This document shows, one piece after another, positions 32,137 to 41,491 of a stretch of 64,000 nt of DNA. How positions within the stretch are numbered: the first letter of the stretch is position 1; each line of letters opens with the position of its first letter. A program made the translations under genes and the position numbers. Under the pieces are notes generated by a model that did not search any database, was not told the origin of the DNA, and worked only from the letters and a program-made list of their open reading frames with translations. This stretch comes from Shewanella sp. GD04112 (lineage in GTDB: Bacteria > Pseudomonadota > Gammaproteobacteria > Enterobacterales > Shewanellaceae): the NCBI RefSeq assembly GCF_029835735.1, contig NZ_JAOEAL010000002.1, positions 185,178 through 249,177 of the forward strand, written 5' to 3'.

Positions 32137-35124
32137 TTAATCAACCAGCAACTCAAATGACATTGGTTTAACCTGCTTGGTCAAATCCAGCTCAAAGCTT
32201 CCCAATCTGCCCAAGTGCTCGGTATGGTACGGCGAGAATGCGGCCATGAGGTCGCGGGTGATATTGTGGCCCTCCGACTTCAACTGGTTAAACACTTCCG
32301 TCATCGCGTTCACGTTGTATAGGATTGTGAAGTTCGCCAGCAAATGATTGTATTTCACGATTTTGCTTTGCTCATGCTTTAGGTTAGCGGGAATTTTTCC
32401 GGCATTCGCAAAAAACAACCAACGTGCAAACTCGTTGAACTCCTCACTCTTACAGGTCGCTGCCTGGATCGTTTTGCGTAGATCAACATCGGTGATGTAT
32501 TCCAAAAGGAACATAGTTCTGACCACTCGCCCGAGTTCGCGGAACGCAAAATACAGCTTGTTTTTCCGGTTCTTGGTGCCGAACCGGCGCAGGATTGTCG
32601 AGGCGGTAATTTTTCCTGCTTTAACGGACATAGCTGTTCGCATCATATCCGCATAGTGCTTTTCAATAAGGTCCCACTTGATAGGCTCTTTGAACAAGGA
32701 CTGAATATGCTTAAGCACCATAGCGCGGTCAGGCTTGTAGAAGCTGAGATCTTTGATATTTCGGATACGCGGCATGAGCTTGATGCCCAGTAGGTACGCC
32801 AGGCCAAATACCGGTGTTGATTGCGCCTGCGTATCCCCGTGAACGGTGTCTGGATTAAAATCTGATTCGTCGTTGAGCAGACCGTCCAGGATATAAATCG
32901 CCTCGTAGACACCACAGGGGATAAACCGGCTGAACAACGCAATGTAGGTATCTGAGACGTGGTAATAGGCAATGCCGCCATAGCTGCCGTAACGAATATG
33001 GTATTCCGATAGTAAATTATCTTCGTAGAGATCCCAGAGCTTGCCATCAGCGGACACACTGTTGCCCGAACCCCAACACTCAATGAGCCGGTATTTCTTG
33101 TACTCGCTGTTGATCTTAGCAATCGCTTTATCGAGACGGGCTTCCGTAGTGCGCTTTAAGTTAAGCCATGCAACTTGCTTGCGCGACACACCCTGCACGG
33201 ATCGCACGGTTTCGGTAGGGCCAATATTGGTGCCGTAACAAAACACCGTCAGAACAAAACGTAACACCGGGTCGCTGATACGTGACTCGAAACCCGACAA
33301 CGGGCCAAAATGTTTGTTCAAGTTCAACCATTTTTCGACATTAATGATTACATCGAGCAGGTTGATCTTGTCCAAGCGATCGCGCAAGAGCGCTCCAATT
33401 TCTTCGACCTCTGGCGAAGGTTGATCCGGTTTTGGTTTACCGATAATCAGGTTCCCGTTTTCTATACGGACCAGTTCATCCTCTGGAAATTGGCTATCAG
33501 CTTTCTGGCAGCTCGCCTCCATGGACTCCTTCAGTGTTCTTGCAAATTCAGTATCACCGGCGATAAGTCCTACCTCCTCGCAATAGGTAGGCAGCTGCGC
33601 CTCGTATTCTTCCCAGGTGATCATTTGCTCCCGGTAATCATCGAAGGTTTCACTGTAGGGAATGAACAAGTCACCGGTACTCAGTTCTTCGGCGATCCGT
33701 TCAAACACACACAGCTCAAAACAGGTTTTATTGACCTCGGTGACTTGCGCTGATTTAGTCGATTTTCCTGTGACCAGTTTCCACCAGCTTTCGCGAATCC
33801 AGCGAATGTTGATGACATTTTTGGAGGATGGATCGTTTGGATCACTTTGAATGGACAGGAACTCGGCGCGCCGTTGTTTGTATTTCAAAATAAATTGAAA
33901 TGCATTCAGCAGATCCTTGTCTTCCGTGGACGAAGCCAGATTGAGTATTTCAATCGTGCGAAACAACGTTGATCGCTGCTTTTTGTAGAGTTGAACCATG
34001 AACGGCAAGTAGTTGTTACCCGCGAACGCCATGTAGTGTTCACACATTTGCAGCAACTGATCGCTGTTCTTTCCTAGGACAGGATCAAAAGCTGACACCG
34101 ATTCGGGTTTATCCAAATAAACCTTGACCGTTCCAGTCAGCACAGAAATCAAATGATCAGTTTGCTTTTGATGGTCTGCAAGGTATTTCTCCAACAGTTT
34201 CTGCGCCGAGCGATCCATTTTTAACAGCAGTTTGATAAAAATATCGGCGGCATTATCCAGAGTTCGTGCGTATTGGTGTCGGATTAAAACGATGACCAGA
34301 GCGAGTCGCTTGTTCAGCTTTAGCTTCATCAATTCGGCGTAATCCAGGGCCTTGGCCTCGTCGATAAACTGCTGGTGTTTCACCGGTGGCAACCCCAAAT
34401 CCGCAGGCAGTAGTGTTTGCAGGGAGGTCAGCCATTCCAGGTAGTGGATGTACGCATGGATATTGCGAGGAGTTGGGCGTTTCGGTTCATTTTTCAGCGT
34501 GCTCCAGCCAAAACCATTCGGCCCGGTGCTGGAACGGAGAATATCCGTGATGCACTGGCGACTTTCAGCCGTCAAAAATTCACACAGTTGACCGTAATAC
34601 CGGGTGTTGACTTCCGCTCTGGCTGTTTGGCAGATTCGCTCAAGCACGCTGAACGCTGGCAACTCGTATCGCTCCTTGACCAAGTATTCCAACGTGACAT
34701 TGATGATATCCGGCAGGGCTTCTTTAGTTGTTGCCGCCTCTTGCGCCCAACTCTTTGTTAATCCGGAGGTCTTGGCTGCATCGTAGGGTTTTATATCGAG
34801 ATAACGTCGAATCAGTTTTACATGACGATCCTTTGCCCCTGACACGTAATAGGTTTGAAGATCCTTGAATGATGCTCTTGAACGACACTGGCTTTTGATG
34901 TGTGCGATGATGACGTTTGGAATTTCACCCAATGTGACAAATCTGCCTAATCGTTGGGTCGTCTTTAACTGGATTAGTAATCCCAGAAAGGAAGTGCTCG
35001 CCCGTTTGCAATGTTTCACAGCAAACTGCTGCTCTTCCGGTGTCGGTGTGTAGACATCCCCTAACTCGACATGCGTGATATCTGACTTGATCCGCGGATA
35101 GGCTGTCTGGTAAATGGCCGCCAT
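32137..35124 (-). CDS. tnpA: Tn3-family transposase TnpA
   Basis: 995 aa, full family length. N-terminal DUF4158-like region and C-terminal DDE domain with HGDTQAQSTPVFGLAYLLG near residue 775, the conserved catalytic region. It cuts at the terminal repeats and makes cointegrates by replicative transposition. The stop is 28 bp from the left terminal repeat, the usual position. No frameshift is seen. Confidence 0.92.
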   Translation of the reverse strand: MAAIYQTAYPRIKSDITHVELGDVYTPTPEEQQFAVKHCKRASTSFLGLLIQLKTTQRLGRFVTLGEIPNVIIAHIKSQCRSRASFKDLQTYYVSGAKDRHVKLIRRYLDIKPYDAAKTSGLTKSWAQEAATTKEALPDIINVTLEYLVKERYELPAFSVLERICQTARAEVNTRYYGQLCEFLTAESRQCITDILRSSTGPNGFGWSTLKNEPKRPTPRNIHAYIHYLEWLTSLQTLLPADLGLPPVKHQQFIDEAKALDYAELMKLKLNKRLALVIVLIRHQYARTLDNAADIFIKLLLKMDRSAQKLLEKYLADHQKQTDHLISVLTGTVKVYLDKPESVSAFDPVLGKNSDQLLQMCEHYMAFAGNNYLPFMVQLYKKQRSTLFRTIEILNLASSTEDKDLLNAFQFILKYKQRRAEFLSIQSDPNDPSSKNVINIRWIRESWWKLVTGKSTKSAQVTEVNKTCFELCVFERIAEELSTGDLFIPYSETFDDYREQMITWEEYEAQLPTYCEEVGLIAGDTEFARTLKESMEASCQKADSQFPEDELVRIENGNLIIGKPKPDQPSPEVEEIGALLRDRLDKINLLDVIINVEKWLNLNKHFGPLSGFESRISDPVLRFVLTVFCYGTNIGPTETVRSVQGVSRKQVAWLNLKRTTEARLDKAIAKINSEYKKYRLIECWGSGNSVSADGKLWDLYEDNLLSEYHIRYGSYGGIAYYHVSDTYIALFSRFIPCGVYEAIYILDGLLNDESDFNPDTVHGDTQAQSTPVFGLAYLLGIKLMPRIRNIKDLSFYKPDRAMVLKHIQSLFKEPIKWDLIEKHYADMMRTAMSVKAGKITASTILRRFGTKNRKNKLYFAFRELGRVVRTMFLLEYITDVDLRKTIQAATCKSEEFNEFARWLFFANAGKIPANLKHEQSKIVKYNHLLANFTILYNVNAMTEVFNQLKSEGHNITRDLMAAFSPYHTEHLGRLGSFELDLTKQVKPMSFELLVD

Positions 35125-35286
35125 CGATCCGCTACTTTGTTAATGGCAGTTTCAGTTGGGACAGTTTTCGCAGGTGGGCTAGTTGCAGGTTTCTGGTCGC
35201 CATTTGGTTTTCTCTTAATTTAGTCACACGTCACTCAGCGCCGGATCAATAACGTCCGTGTCCTTGATTGGTTGCGCCGAAGCGAA

Positions 35287-35315
35287 TGGTATGCCCCCTA
35301 AGAGAAGGCATACCA
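35287..35315. repeat. hairpin downstream of chrC
   Basis: TGGTATGCC - 11 bp - GGCATACCA, perfect 9-bp arms in the gap between chrC and tnpA. No T-run follows, so termination would need help. Confidence 0.5.
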
Positions 35316-35324
35316 ATAGCGTTT

Positions 35325-36074
35325 TTAGGATGTTGTCTTCGTGTGAGTGGCTTGGAGCCGATGAGCAACCTCATCCCAATTAATATTATTGAAAAAAGCA
35401 TCAATATATTTACCGGCAGCCGCGCCAAAGTCCATGTGATAAGAATGTTCATACATATCCATGACCAACAACGGAACTGTGCCTACCGGGAAATGTGCGT
35501 GATCACCCATCCAATAATTTTCCAGCTTATTGAAATGCGTGTTATACCCCAGAACAACCCACCCGGAACCACCGCCCAAGCCTTGAGCGATTTTGCGGAA
35601 TTCGGTTTCCCAGCGATCAAAAGTACCAAATTGTTTGGCGAAAGCTGAGCGTAATTCACCATCGGCTTTGCCATTACCGCCCAGGTTATCAAAATATAAT
35701 TCGTGCAAAATGACCGAGCCTGTGCGAATCAAATGCTCCCGCTTGAGATCATTGTAGAGAAACGCTGGCGTGTCGGGGTTTGCGAGTGCCTGACTCAACT
35801 GATCATTCACCGCATTCAATGTTTTTACCGAACCGCTGTAATTGTTAGTCCAATGCGACTCGATCAAATTGGCAGAAAGGCCTTTTAATTTTGCGGCATT
35901 GAAGGATAAAGGTTTTGGTTTTATTTCGGTGATCATCCAATTTGCTCCTTTAGGTGCTGCCTGAGACGACGATTCAGCTGCGCTAACATTTGATGCCGAT
36001 GCAATAAGCAACCCTGCGGCAGCGGTCGCACTGGTAGCCAGGAAATCACGTTTGTTTTGGTTAAAATCATTCAT
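35325..36074 (-). CDS. chrC: ChrC-like Fe/Mn superoxide dismutase
   Basis: 249 aa. Fe/Mn-SOD signature DMYEHSYHMDFG and the N-domain motif VILHELYFDNLGG. The N-terminus (NKRDFLATSATAAAGLLIAS) is a twin-arginine-like export signal with KR instead of RR, cleavage near VSA. Start 36074 has GGAGG upstream. Chromate reduction makes superoxide, so a SOD in the operon protects the cell. Third gene of chrB-chrA-chrC. Confidence 0.85.
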   Translation of the reverse strand: MNDFNQNKRDFLATSATAAAGLLIASASNVSAAESSSQAAPKGANWMITEIKPKPLSFNAAKLKGLSANLIESHWTNNYSGSVKTLNAVNDQLSQALANPDTPAFLYNDLKREHLIRTGSVILHELYFDNLGGNGKADGELRSAFAKQFGTFDRWETEFRKIAQGLGGGSGWVVLGYNTHFNKLENYWMGDHAHFPVGTVPLLVMDMYEHSYHMDFGAAAGKYIDAFFNNINWDEVAHRLQATHTKTTS

Positions 36075-36127
36075 TGGTTTTCCTCCGTTAAGTGTAAGCA
36101 ATGAGTTCGAGCAGATCGAAAGATGAC

Positions 36128-37495
36128 TTAATTAATCCCCATTAACGACACCGCAAGCCCAACAAGCGCCGACATGCCAATCACCTTCATCACATTCATT
36201 TTGTAACGAAATAATGCGATACCCGCTGCAACAGCAATTACCGCTGATATCCATTCAAACCGCCCATCAAAGCCTTCTGGCCACAAAATGTGGTAACAGA
36301 AAAACAGGGCGAGATTCAAGATCACACCTACCACCGCCGCCGTGATGGCCGTGAGTGGCGCAGTGAATTTCAAATCATTGTGCGTCGTTTCAATAAAGGG
36401 GGCACCCGCAAAAATAAAAATAAACGAGGGCAAGAAGGTAAACCAGGTGACAATGGTGGCGGCTACTGCGCCCGCGAGAAATACCATGTCGGTGCCAAAT
36501 ACGGCTTGTACATATCCCCCAATAAAACCGACAAAGGCCACCACCATAATCAGCGGCCCTGGTGTGGTTTCACCGAGCGCGAGGCCATCGATCATTTGCG
36601 TGGGCGTGAGCCAACCATAGTGGCCGACCGCACCCTGATAAACATAGGGCAATACCGCATAGGCACCACCGAAAGTGAGTAGTGCCGCTTTGGTAAAGAA
36701 CCAGGCCATTTGTGTCAGTGTGTGATCCCAACCGAAATAACTCCAAAGTGCAAACAGCGGAACAGCCCAGAGTAATGCACCGGAGATCAAGATCATGCTG
36801 AAACGCGACCAGCGGAACATGGCGTGCGCGGGCGTGGGTGTGTGATCATCGAATAACGCGGTGCCGAAGGATTTATCAGCCTTGCCATGGCCACCGCCGC
36901 TGTTGAAGTAGTCAGGTAGAAACCGCCCACCCAAATAACCAATCAGTGCCGCTGCAATCACGATGTAAGGGAATGGGATATTGAGTGCAAAAATGGCCAC
37001 AAACGCGGCGGCAGCAATCGCCCACATCACATTATTTTTCAACGCGCGTGAACCAATGCGATGGGCGGCATGCACGACGATGGCAGTCACCGCCGGTTTG
37101 ATACCGTAGAACAAACCGGCTACCCAACTTACGTCGCCGTAAGCGATATATACCCACGAGAGTCCAATCAAAATGAAGAGTGATGGCAACAAAAACAGCA
37201 CACCCGCCACTATACCGCCCCAGGTACGATGCATTAACCAGCCAATGTAAGTGGCAAGTTGTTGCGCCTCCGGACCAGGCAACACCATGCAGTAATTGAG
37301 CGCATGCAAAAACCGTTTTTCGCTGATCCAGCGCCGGCGCTCCACCAGCTCCTGGTGCATGATGGCTATTTGGCCTGCCGGGCCACCAAAGCTGACAAAC
37401 CCGAGCTTTAACCAGAAACGGAAGGCTTCCCAAAAACTGACCGGCGCAGGCGCTTCAACCGGCTGGTGAGCTATTAATTCGGTGGTGTTACTCAT
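36128..37495 (-). CDS. chrA: chromate transporter ChrA
   Basis: 455 aa. Two related halves with ~10-12 membrane segments; family motif FGGPAGQIAIMHQELVERRR near residue 35 and TFGGAYAVLPYVYQGAVG in the second half. ChrA exports chromate using the proton motive force. ATG 37495 overlaps the end of chrB by 8 bp, so a longer upstream reading is not needed. Confidence 0.92.
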   Translation of the reverse strand: MSNTTELIAHQPVEAPAPVSFWEAFRFWLKLGFVSFGGPAGQIAIMHQELVERRRWISEKRFLHALNYCMVLPGPEAQQLATYIGWLMHRTWGGIVAGVLFLLPSLFILIGLSWVYIAYGDVSWVAGLFYGIKPAVTAIVVHAAHRIGSRALKNNVMWAIAAAAFVAIFALNIPFPYIVIAAALIGYLGGRFLPDYFNSGGGHGKADKSFGTALFDDHTPTPAHAMFRWSRFSMILISGALLWAVPLFALWSYFGWDHTLTQMAWFFTKAALLTFGGAYAVLPYVYQGAVGHYGWLTPTQMIDGLALGETTPGPLIMVVAFVGFIGGYVQAVFGTDMVFLAGAVAATIVTWFTFLPSFIFIFAGAPFIETTHNDLKFTAPLTAITAAVVGVILNLALFFCYHILWPEGFDGRFEWISAVIAVAAGIALFRYKMNVMKVIGMSALVGLAVSLMGIN

Positions 37496-38426
37496 GGTGT
37501 GTTTCCTTATTTGTAAAAGCAGCCAGTAAGGCATCGAAGACACCATTAGCCGTGGCGATGAGTTGATCGTCGTCATGAATACTGTTGCGCAATCCCCACA
37601 GGATTTGCTCCAGCCCACTGGCTTCACTGGGCTGGATACCCCCTACGTCCAGAAAATGCACCAAGGCCCCCAAGCGCGTTAAGCCGGGGTGATCGAGCCT
37701 AAAACTGTCAAGCAGAACCTCAAAAGTGACCTTGCCATTCAGGTGAGTGAAACTGGCTCCGTCAAAATCAAAGCCCAGCGCATCGGCGGGACAATCCTTC
37801 GGTGCTTGCAACCACACAAAGCGAGCCTCCGGATCGATAAAACGGCGGATTAGCCAGGCACAGGCAAGGCGATCCACCCAGGGACGTTGACGGGTTGCCC
37901 ATAACCGCCCGCGATAGAGGCTGATATCCAACCGTGGGATTTCACCGGTGTGCTCATGGGGTTCGTTGGGCGATAACTGGCGATTGAGCTGAAGTTCAAG
38001 CTGTTGCAGCGCCTGCTGGGTTTGTGCCTGCGCTTCACCGGGGAAAAAATCCGTTGCGGCGATAGCGGTGAAGTTTTTGCGCAGTTTACGCAGCTGTCTG
38101 GTTGCTTCTTGCAGGGAACTACTGGCCAATTCTTTTATTGGGGGCAGCTCGTGTAAAAGATGGGCGTAATCATCCTGACGATCAAACAGGCCGCTGAATT
38201 GGCCAGCATCTTCGGTATCGACCAGGAGCACATAGGCTGAGCCTTCACTTGCCTCTACTTCTTGCAGCAAGCCATCGAACAATTGCTGATGTTCTGGTCG
38301 ATGGGGAAGCAGATAAACGCCGTCACGCAATACTGCTGCACCGGAGGACTTGAGGGTTCGCCATACCCGCATACGCACTGTCGCGTTTTGGGTGGGCAGG
38401 GATAAGATCAGTAATACCCATTTCAT
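37488..38426 (-). CDS. chrB: ChrB chromate-sensing regulator
   Basis: 312 aa. N-terminal part (WVLLILSLPTQNATVRMRVW) and C-terminal ChrB domain with RQRPWVDRLACAWLIRRFID are typical. ChrB senses chromate and controls the chr operon. Its ATG lies immediately beside a perfect 10-bp inverted repeat that probably is its operator. Confidence 0.9.
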   Translation of the reverse strand: MKWVLLILSLPTQNATVRMRVWRTLKSSGAAVLRDGVYLLPHRPEHQQLFDGLLQEVEASEGSAYVLLVDTEDAGQFSGLFDRQDDYAHLLHELPPIKELASSSLQEATRQLRKLRKNFTAIAATDFFPGEAQAQTQQALQQLELQLNRQLSPNEPHEHTGEIPRLDISLYRGRLWATRQRPWVDRLACAWLIRRFIDPEARFVWLQAPKDCPADALGFDFDGASFTHLNGKVTFEVLLDSFRLDHPGLTRLGALVHFLDVGGIQPSEASGLEQILWGLRNSIHDDDQLIATANGVFDALLAAFTNKETHHE

Positions 38427-38470
38427 ATATTGTAGATTTAGTTACACAAAGGTAGGAAAGTCTACAATAT
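38427..38470. promoter_or_regulatory. probable chr operator
   Basis: ATATTGTAGA - 24 bp - TCTACAATAT, perfect inverted arms directly upstream of chrB. Confidence 0.65.
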
Positions 38471-38583
38471 TTTATCGATGGTGTACAGCGGCCAGAATGA
38501 TCCATGATCGTGGCGGTAACATTACCAGCTTTGGTATTTGGGTTTGGCCCGATACATTGATTCTGCCCCGAATGTTGACCGAA

Positions 38584-39591
38584 TCATTCAGCATCCATCA
38601 GGGTTGCCATCTTCTCCATTAAGATAATTGACGCATTATTGCTGAGCTGCTGGCCTTCCTCGATATACTCCCAGACGGTGGCATCGCTCTTCCAGCCGCC
38701 TTGTTTCTTGATCAACTCAAAATCCACTCGCTCACGCGCTGCCGATGTGGATAACCCTCTACGGAAACTGTGGCTACTGAGTTCAGGCACAAAATCAAAC
38801 TCACAGGCTTGCCCCAGCGTTTTGAGCAAAGCATTGACCGCACCTGGAGCCAGCGCTTTTTCCTGAATGTGATCCCAGCGGTTGGTGGGACGAAACACCG
38901 GACCGCTGGTGATGCCCGCTGCATCTAACCAAGTTTTCACGGCGGTAGCCGGACAACAAGCGGCCTTTCCGTAAGGTAAAGCTCGCATTAAACCCATGCC
39001 TTGCTGGTCGGTCTTGGAGCGCGGCAACCGGATGAGCAGCCCCTCCGGCTCCCAAACCAGATCATTGACCTGAAGAGCAACCAGCTCACTGCGACGCAAG
39101 GCGCCGAAGAACCCGGTGAGTACCAAGGCAATATCCCGGTATTTCTTTTTGTTGTCCGGTAAGTGCCGCAAGTAATTTACTAGTTGGGCGATGTGCTCCA
39201 AGCGCAACGCCTTGGCCTTGCGCTTGGGCTGTCCATGGGTGCGGCGAATGCCCTCCATGGTTTTACATACCAGCGGATCACGAACCGGGTCAGTCAACCC
39301 TTGGTAGTGGTGCCATTGGCTAACGGCCGTGAGGTGAAGGGCGAGAGTCCGGCTATTCAGCACATCGGCCTTGGCCACCAGGTAACGCACCAGGGTATCC
39401 CGATCCGTGGGCAACCGCCCGCCCCATTTTTCGAACTGCCGAATCGCTGAACGGTAGGCTGTTCGCGTGTTATTGGAGGTCGCCGCTTGCAGATAGTGGC
39501 GCAGTGAGTCGGATTCTGCCAGCGACGGCAAAACTGATTGCTCACTACGTAATGGCGAATCCGATGTGAGTTTGGGTGTGTAGTTATCCAT
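38584..39591 (-). CDS. tnpS: TnpS-type cointegrate resolvase (tyrosine recombinase)
   Basis: 335 aa. Catalytic set: Arg in FGALRRSELVAL, HSFRRG (H-x-x-R), GGWKSDATVWEYIEEG with the likely nucleophile Tyr. N-terminal SAM-like domain (SLRHYLQAATSNNTRTAYRS). Start 39591 has AAAAGGG upstream; the longer frame to 39666 would run into the resolution site. Together with TnpT it resolves the transposition cointegrate at the adjacent site. Confidence 0.85.
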   Translation of the reverse strand: MDNYTPKLTSDSPLRSEQSVLPSLAESDSLRHYLQAATSNNTRTAYRSAIRQFEKWGGRLPTDRDTLVRYLVAKADVLNSRTLALHLTAVSQWHHYQGLTDPVRDPLVCKTMEGIRRTHGQPKRKAKALRLEHIAQLVNYLRHLPDNKKKYRDIALVLTGFFGALRRSELVALQVNDLVWEPEGLLIRLPRSKTDQQGMGLMRALPYGKAACCPATAVKTWLDAAGITSGPVFRPTNRWDHIQEKALAPGAVNALLKTLGQACEFDFVPELSSHSFRRGLSTSAARERVDFELIKKQGGWKSDATVWEYIEEGQQLSNNASIILMEKMATLMDAE

Positions 39592-39796
39592 GGTTATCCC
39601 TTTTCTGTGGGTCGCTGGAAGGCACCAATGTACTGGTGTTACAAACATCAATTTTTCATTTCTCACTCATAACCCACGATAACATTCATTATCGAAGGTT
39701 ACTATTTAATTTTTATTGGCTGCATAAAAGTCAATATATTATGTTATATTACGTGCTATGTAATACGTTACTAAATAATCACCGAGGGAAACTGTC
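39592..39796. other. resolution site (rst) and divergent tnpS/tnpT promoters
   Basis: 205-bp AT-rich region between tnpS and tnpT. It contains CGATAA-CATTCA-TTATCG (39677-39694), a candidate TnpS crossover core, and a second dyad around ATTACGTGCTATGTAATACG. Confidence 0.7.
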
Positions 39797-40852
39797 ATGG
39801 CTCGCGCCGGAATCACTTACTACGATGTCTCGAAAGCCGCAGAGGCTATCAAAATCCAGAACCAGGAGCCTACCGTAGATCGTGTCCGCGAGCATTTGGG
39901 AACCGGCAGCAAAAGCACCATTGCACCACTACTCAAGCGCTGGCGGTCAGATAATGGGGAGGTGGTCGATGTGAGCGGGTTGCCGAATGATCTCGTCGAG
40001 GTAGTAAAAGCCTTACATGAACGGGTTCAGCAGATGGCCGACCAGCGCATCGCGCAATCCCGCGACGAATTCAAGGCATCGAATGATCAACTCCGGAAAG
40101 AATTGACTGAGGCCCGTAACAGCATCGCGCAGCTTACCGACCGCCAACAGGATCTGAACGCCCAGCTATCGCAAATTACCGAAGCAAAAGCCCTGCAAAG
40201 CAAGTCCCTGGAAGATGTACGCATTAAGCTAGCAACGGCAGAGGCTCAACGCGACGAAGCCCTTTCACGAACTGCTGAATTAAAGGAAAGCGTTGCAGAA
40301 CTCAAGCAGGAAAATAAGGATATTCGTGATCACTTTGAACACTACCAGCAACGCACCGCCGAAGATCGGCAGCAGGAACGCGAGCAATTCCACGTGGTTA
40401 ACCAGGGCCTGAAAGACCTGATTCAAGACCTGCAACACCGGCTCATCCAAGCCGAGTCAAGCGCGTCCGAACTGATAGACACTAATGCGCACTTACAACG
40501 ACAAACGCATGAGCTCGAACAGGCCAATGCGATGAACAAAAGCACCTTGGATAGACAAGTGGTCGATATCGAGAACTTGGAGCATCGACTTAACGACGCC
40601 TCGGCAAAAAGCCGGGAGCAGCAACATAAAAGTGAACAACTGGCGGATAATATTGCCGCACTTACCAGCCAGAAAGCAGATGCCGATAAGCAAGTGGCCG
40701 TACTATCCCAAGCATTGGAGGCCACTAAAACGGATCTGATAGTCTCTCAGAATAGAGTGGAAGCTCTGTCCGATGAGAACAGGTTGATTCTTCAGGAAAA
40801 AGCGGTGATTCAGGGACAGTTTAAGCAGCTTCAGGATTCGCTATCTCGGTAA
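39797..40852 (+). CDS. tnpT: TnpT cointegrate resolution accessory protein (KfrA-like)
   Basis: 351 aa. KfrA_N-like DNA-binding region in the first ~115 residues (VDRVREHLGTGSKSTIAPLL), then a coiled coil of more than 200 residues rich in Gln, Glu and Leu. TnpT binds the resolution site and stimulates TnpS in Tn4651. Divergent from tnpS; its stop is 55 bp from the right terminal repeat. Confidence 0.88.
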   Translation: MARAGITYYDVSKAAEAIKIQNQEPTVDRVREHLGTGSKSTIAPLLKRWRSDNGEVVDVSGLPNDLVEVVKALHERVQQMADQRIAQSRDEFKASNDQLRKELTEARNSIAQLTDRQQDLNAQLSQITEAKALQSKSLEDVRIKLATAEAQRDEALSRTAELKESVAELKQENKDIRDHFEHYQQRTAEDRQQEREQFHVVNQGLKDLIQDLQHRLIQAESSASELIDTNAHLQRQTHELEQANAMNKSTLDRQVVDIENLEHRLNDASAKSREQQHKSEQLADNIAALTSQKADADKQVAVLSQALEATKTDLIVSQNRVEALSDENRLILQEKAVIQGQFKQLQDSLSR

Positions 40853-40906
40853 GGATTTTATCCAGCCTTTGTCAGAAAAGCTAAATGAATCAATGTCTTA
40901 TTTGCA

Positions 40907-40943
40907 AAGTGGCTAATTCCAACGCTTTTACCGGCCGGACCTC
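40907..40943 (-). repeat. right terminal inverted repeat
   Basis: Inverse complement of 32072-32108 with one mismatch; followed by the TAATT duplication at 40944-40948. Confidence 0.9.
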
Positions 40944-41400
40944 TAATTATCATCGGAGCAATTTGTTGGCCGTCTTCATTAAAGCAATTTTCAATCTCTA
41001 AGCGATTAAAGCGGATCTCACAGACATTGTGGTCCACTGTTACTGGTTGCTCGCTGGTTCGGAATTGAATCGGCGTTTCGATAACCTCAATCGTAGTAAC
41101 TAACCATTCAGCCAACGCCATCATCCTATCGTATTTCACGCTGGAGCTATTGATTACTGATAGCATTTGATTGATGCAGGCCTCCATATCCTGCCCTTTG
41201 CGACCAAGCTGGATAACACGCTTAATATGACTCTTGATTTCACGGTATGACTTGTCATCCACAAAAGGCTTTAACCTTTTTATCAGGATCTCATTGCGGC
41301 GTTGCATTGGCACAAATCGGTCTGACTCAGCACAAGTCATATACAAGTGCATCTGCGATGTGTGAAAGACGGATTTAAGCTGCTCTTCGTAACTGTTCAT
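40944..41400 (-). pseudogene. 5' part of the backbone gene interrupted by the chromate transposon
   Basis: Encodes about 150 residues from MNSYEEQLKSVFHT to QQIAPMII, then enters the transposon (the apparent frame runs to 40858 through the terminal repeat). With 31921-32066 the rebuilt gene is 603 bp, 200 aa plus stop. The rebuilt protein is soluble and helical; family not recognised. Confidence 0.8.
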
Positions 41401-41491
41401 TCATAAGCCTTCAAATTACATTGCTTTACGCACTGTATTACGTCATGGGAATTACGCAAAAATTGACCTAATTACTCTCCGTTTGCGGTCT

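Larger units (their letters stand above)
32072..40943. mobile_element. complete Tn4651-type Tn3-family transposon carrying chrBAC
   Basis: 8872 bp. Bounded by 37-bp inverted repeats and a 5-bp TAATT duplication. Contains tnpA at the left end, tnpS and tnpT divergent at the right end with their resolution site, and a chromate-resistance operon between them. All transposition genes look intact. The tnpS/tnpT organisation is that of the Tn4651/Tn5041 branch; a Tn3-family chromate element with chrBACF (TnOtChr) is known, but this one uses the tyrosine-recombinase resolution system. Confidence 0.9.

Noticed and set aside
35287..35315. chr operon terminator
   Set aside because: The hairpin is perfect but no T-run follows on the minus strand.
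40858..40943. C-terminal extension IRGPAGKSVG... of the 41400 gene as real protein
   Set aside because: It is translated from the right terminal repeat of the transposon; the true C-terminus is at 31921-32071.
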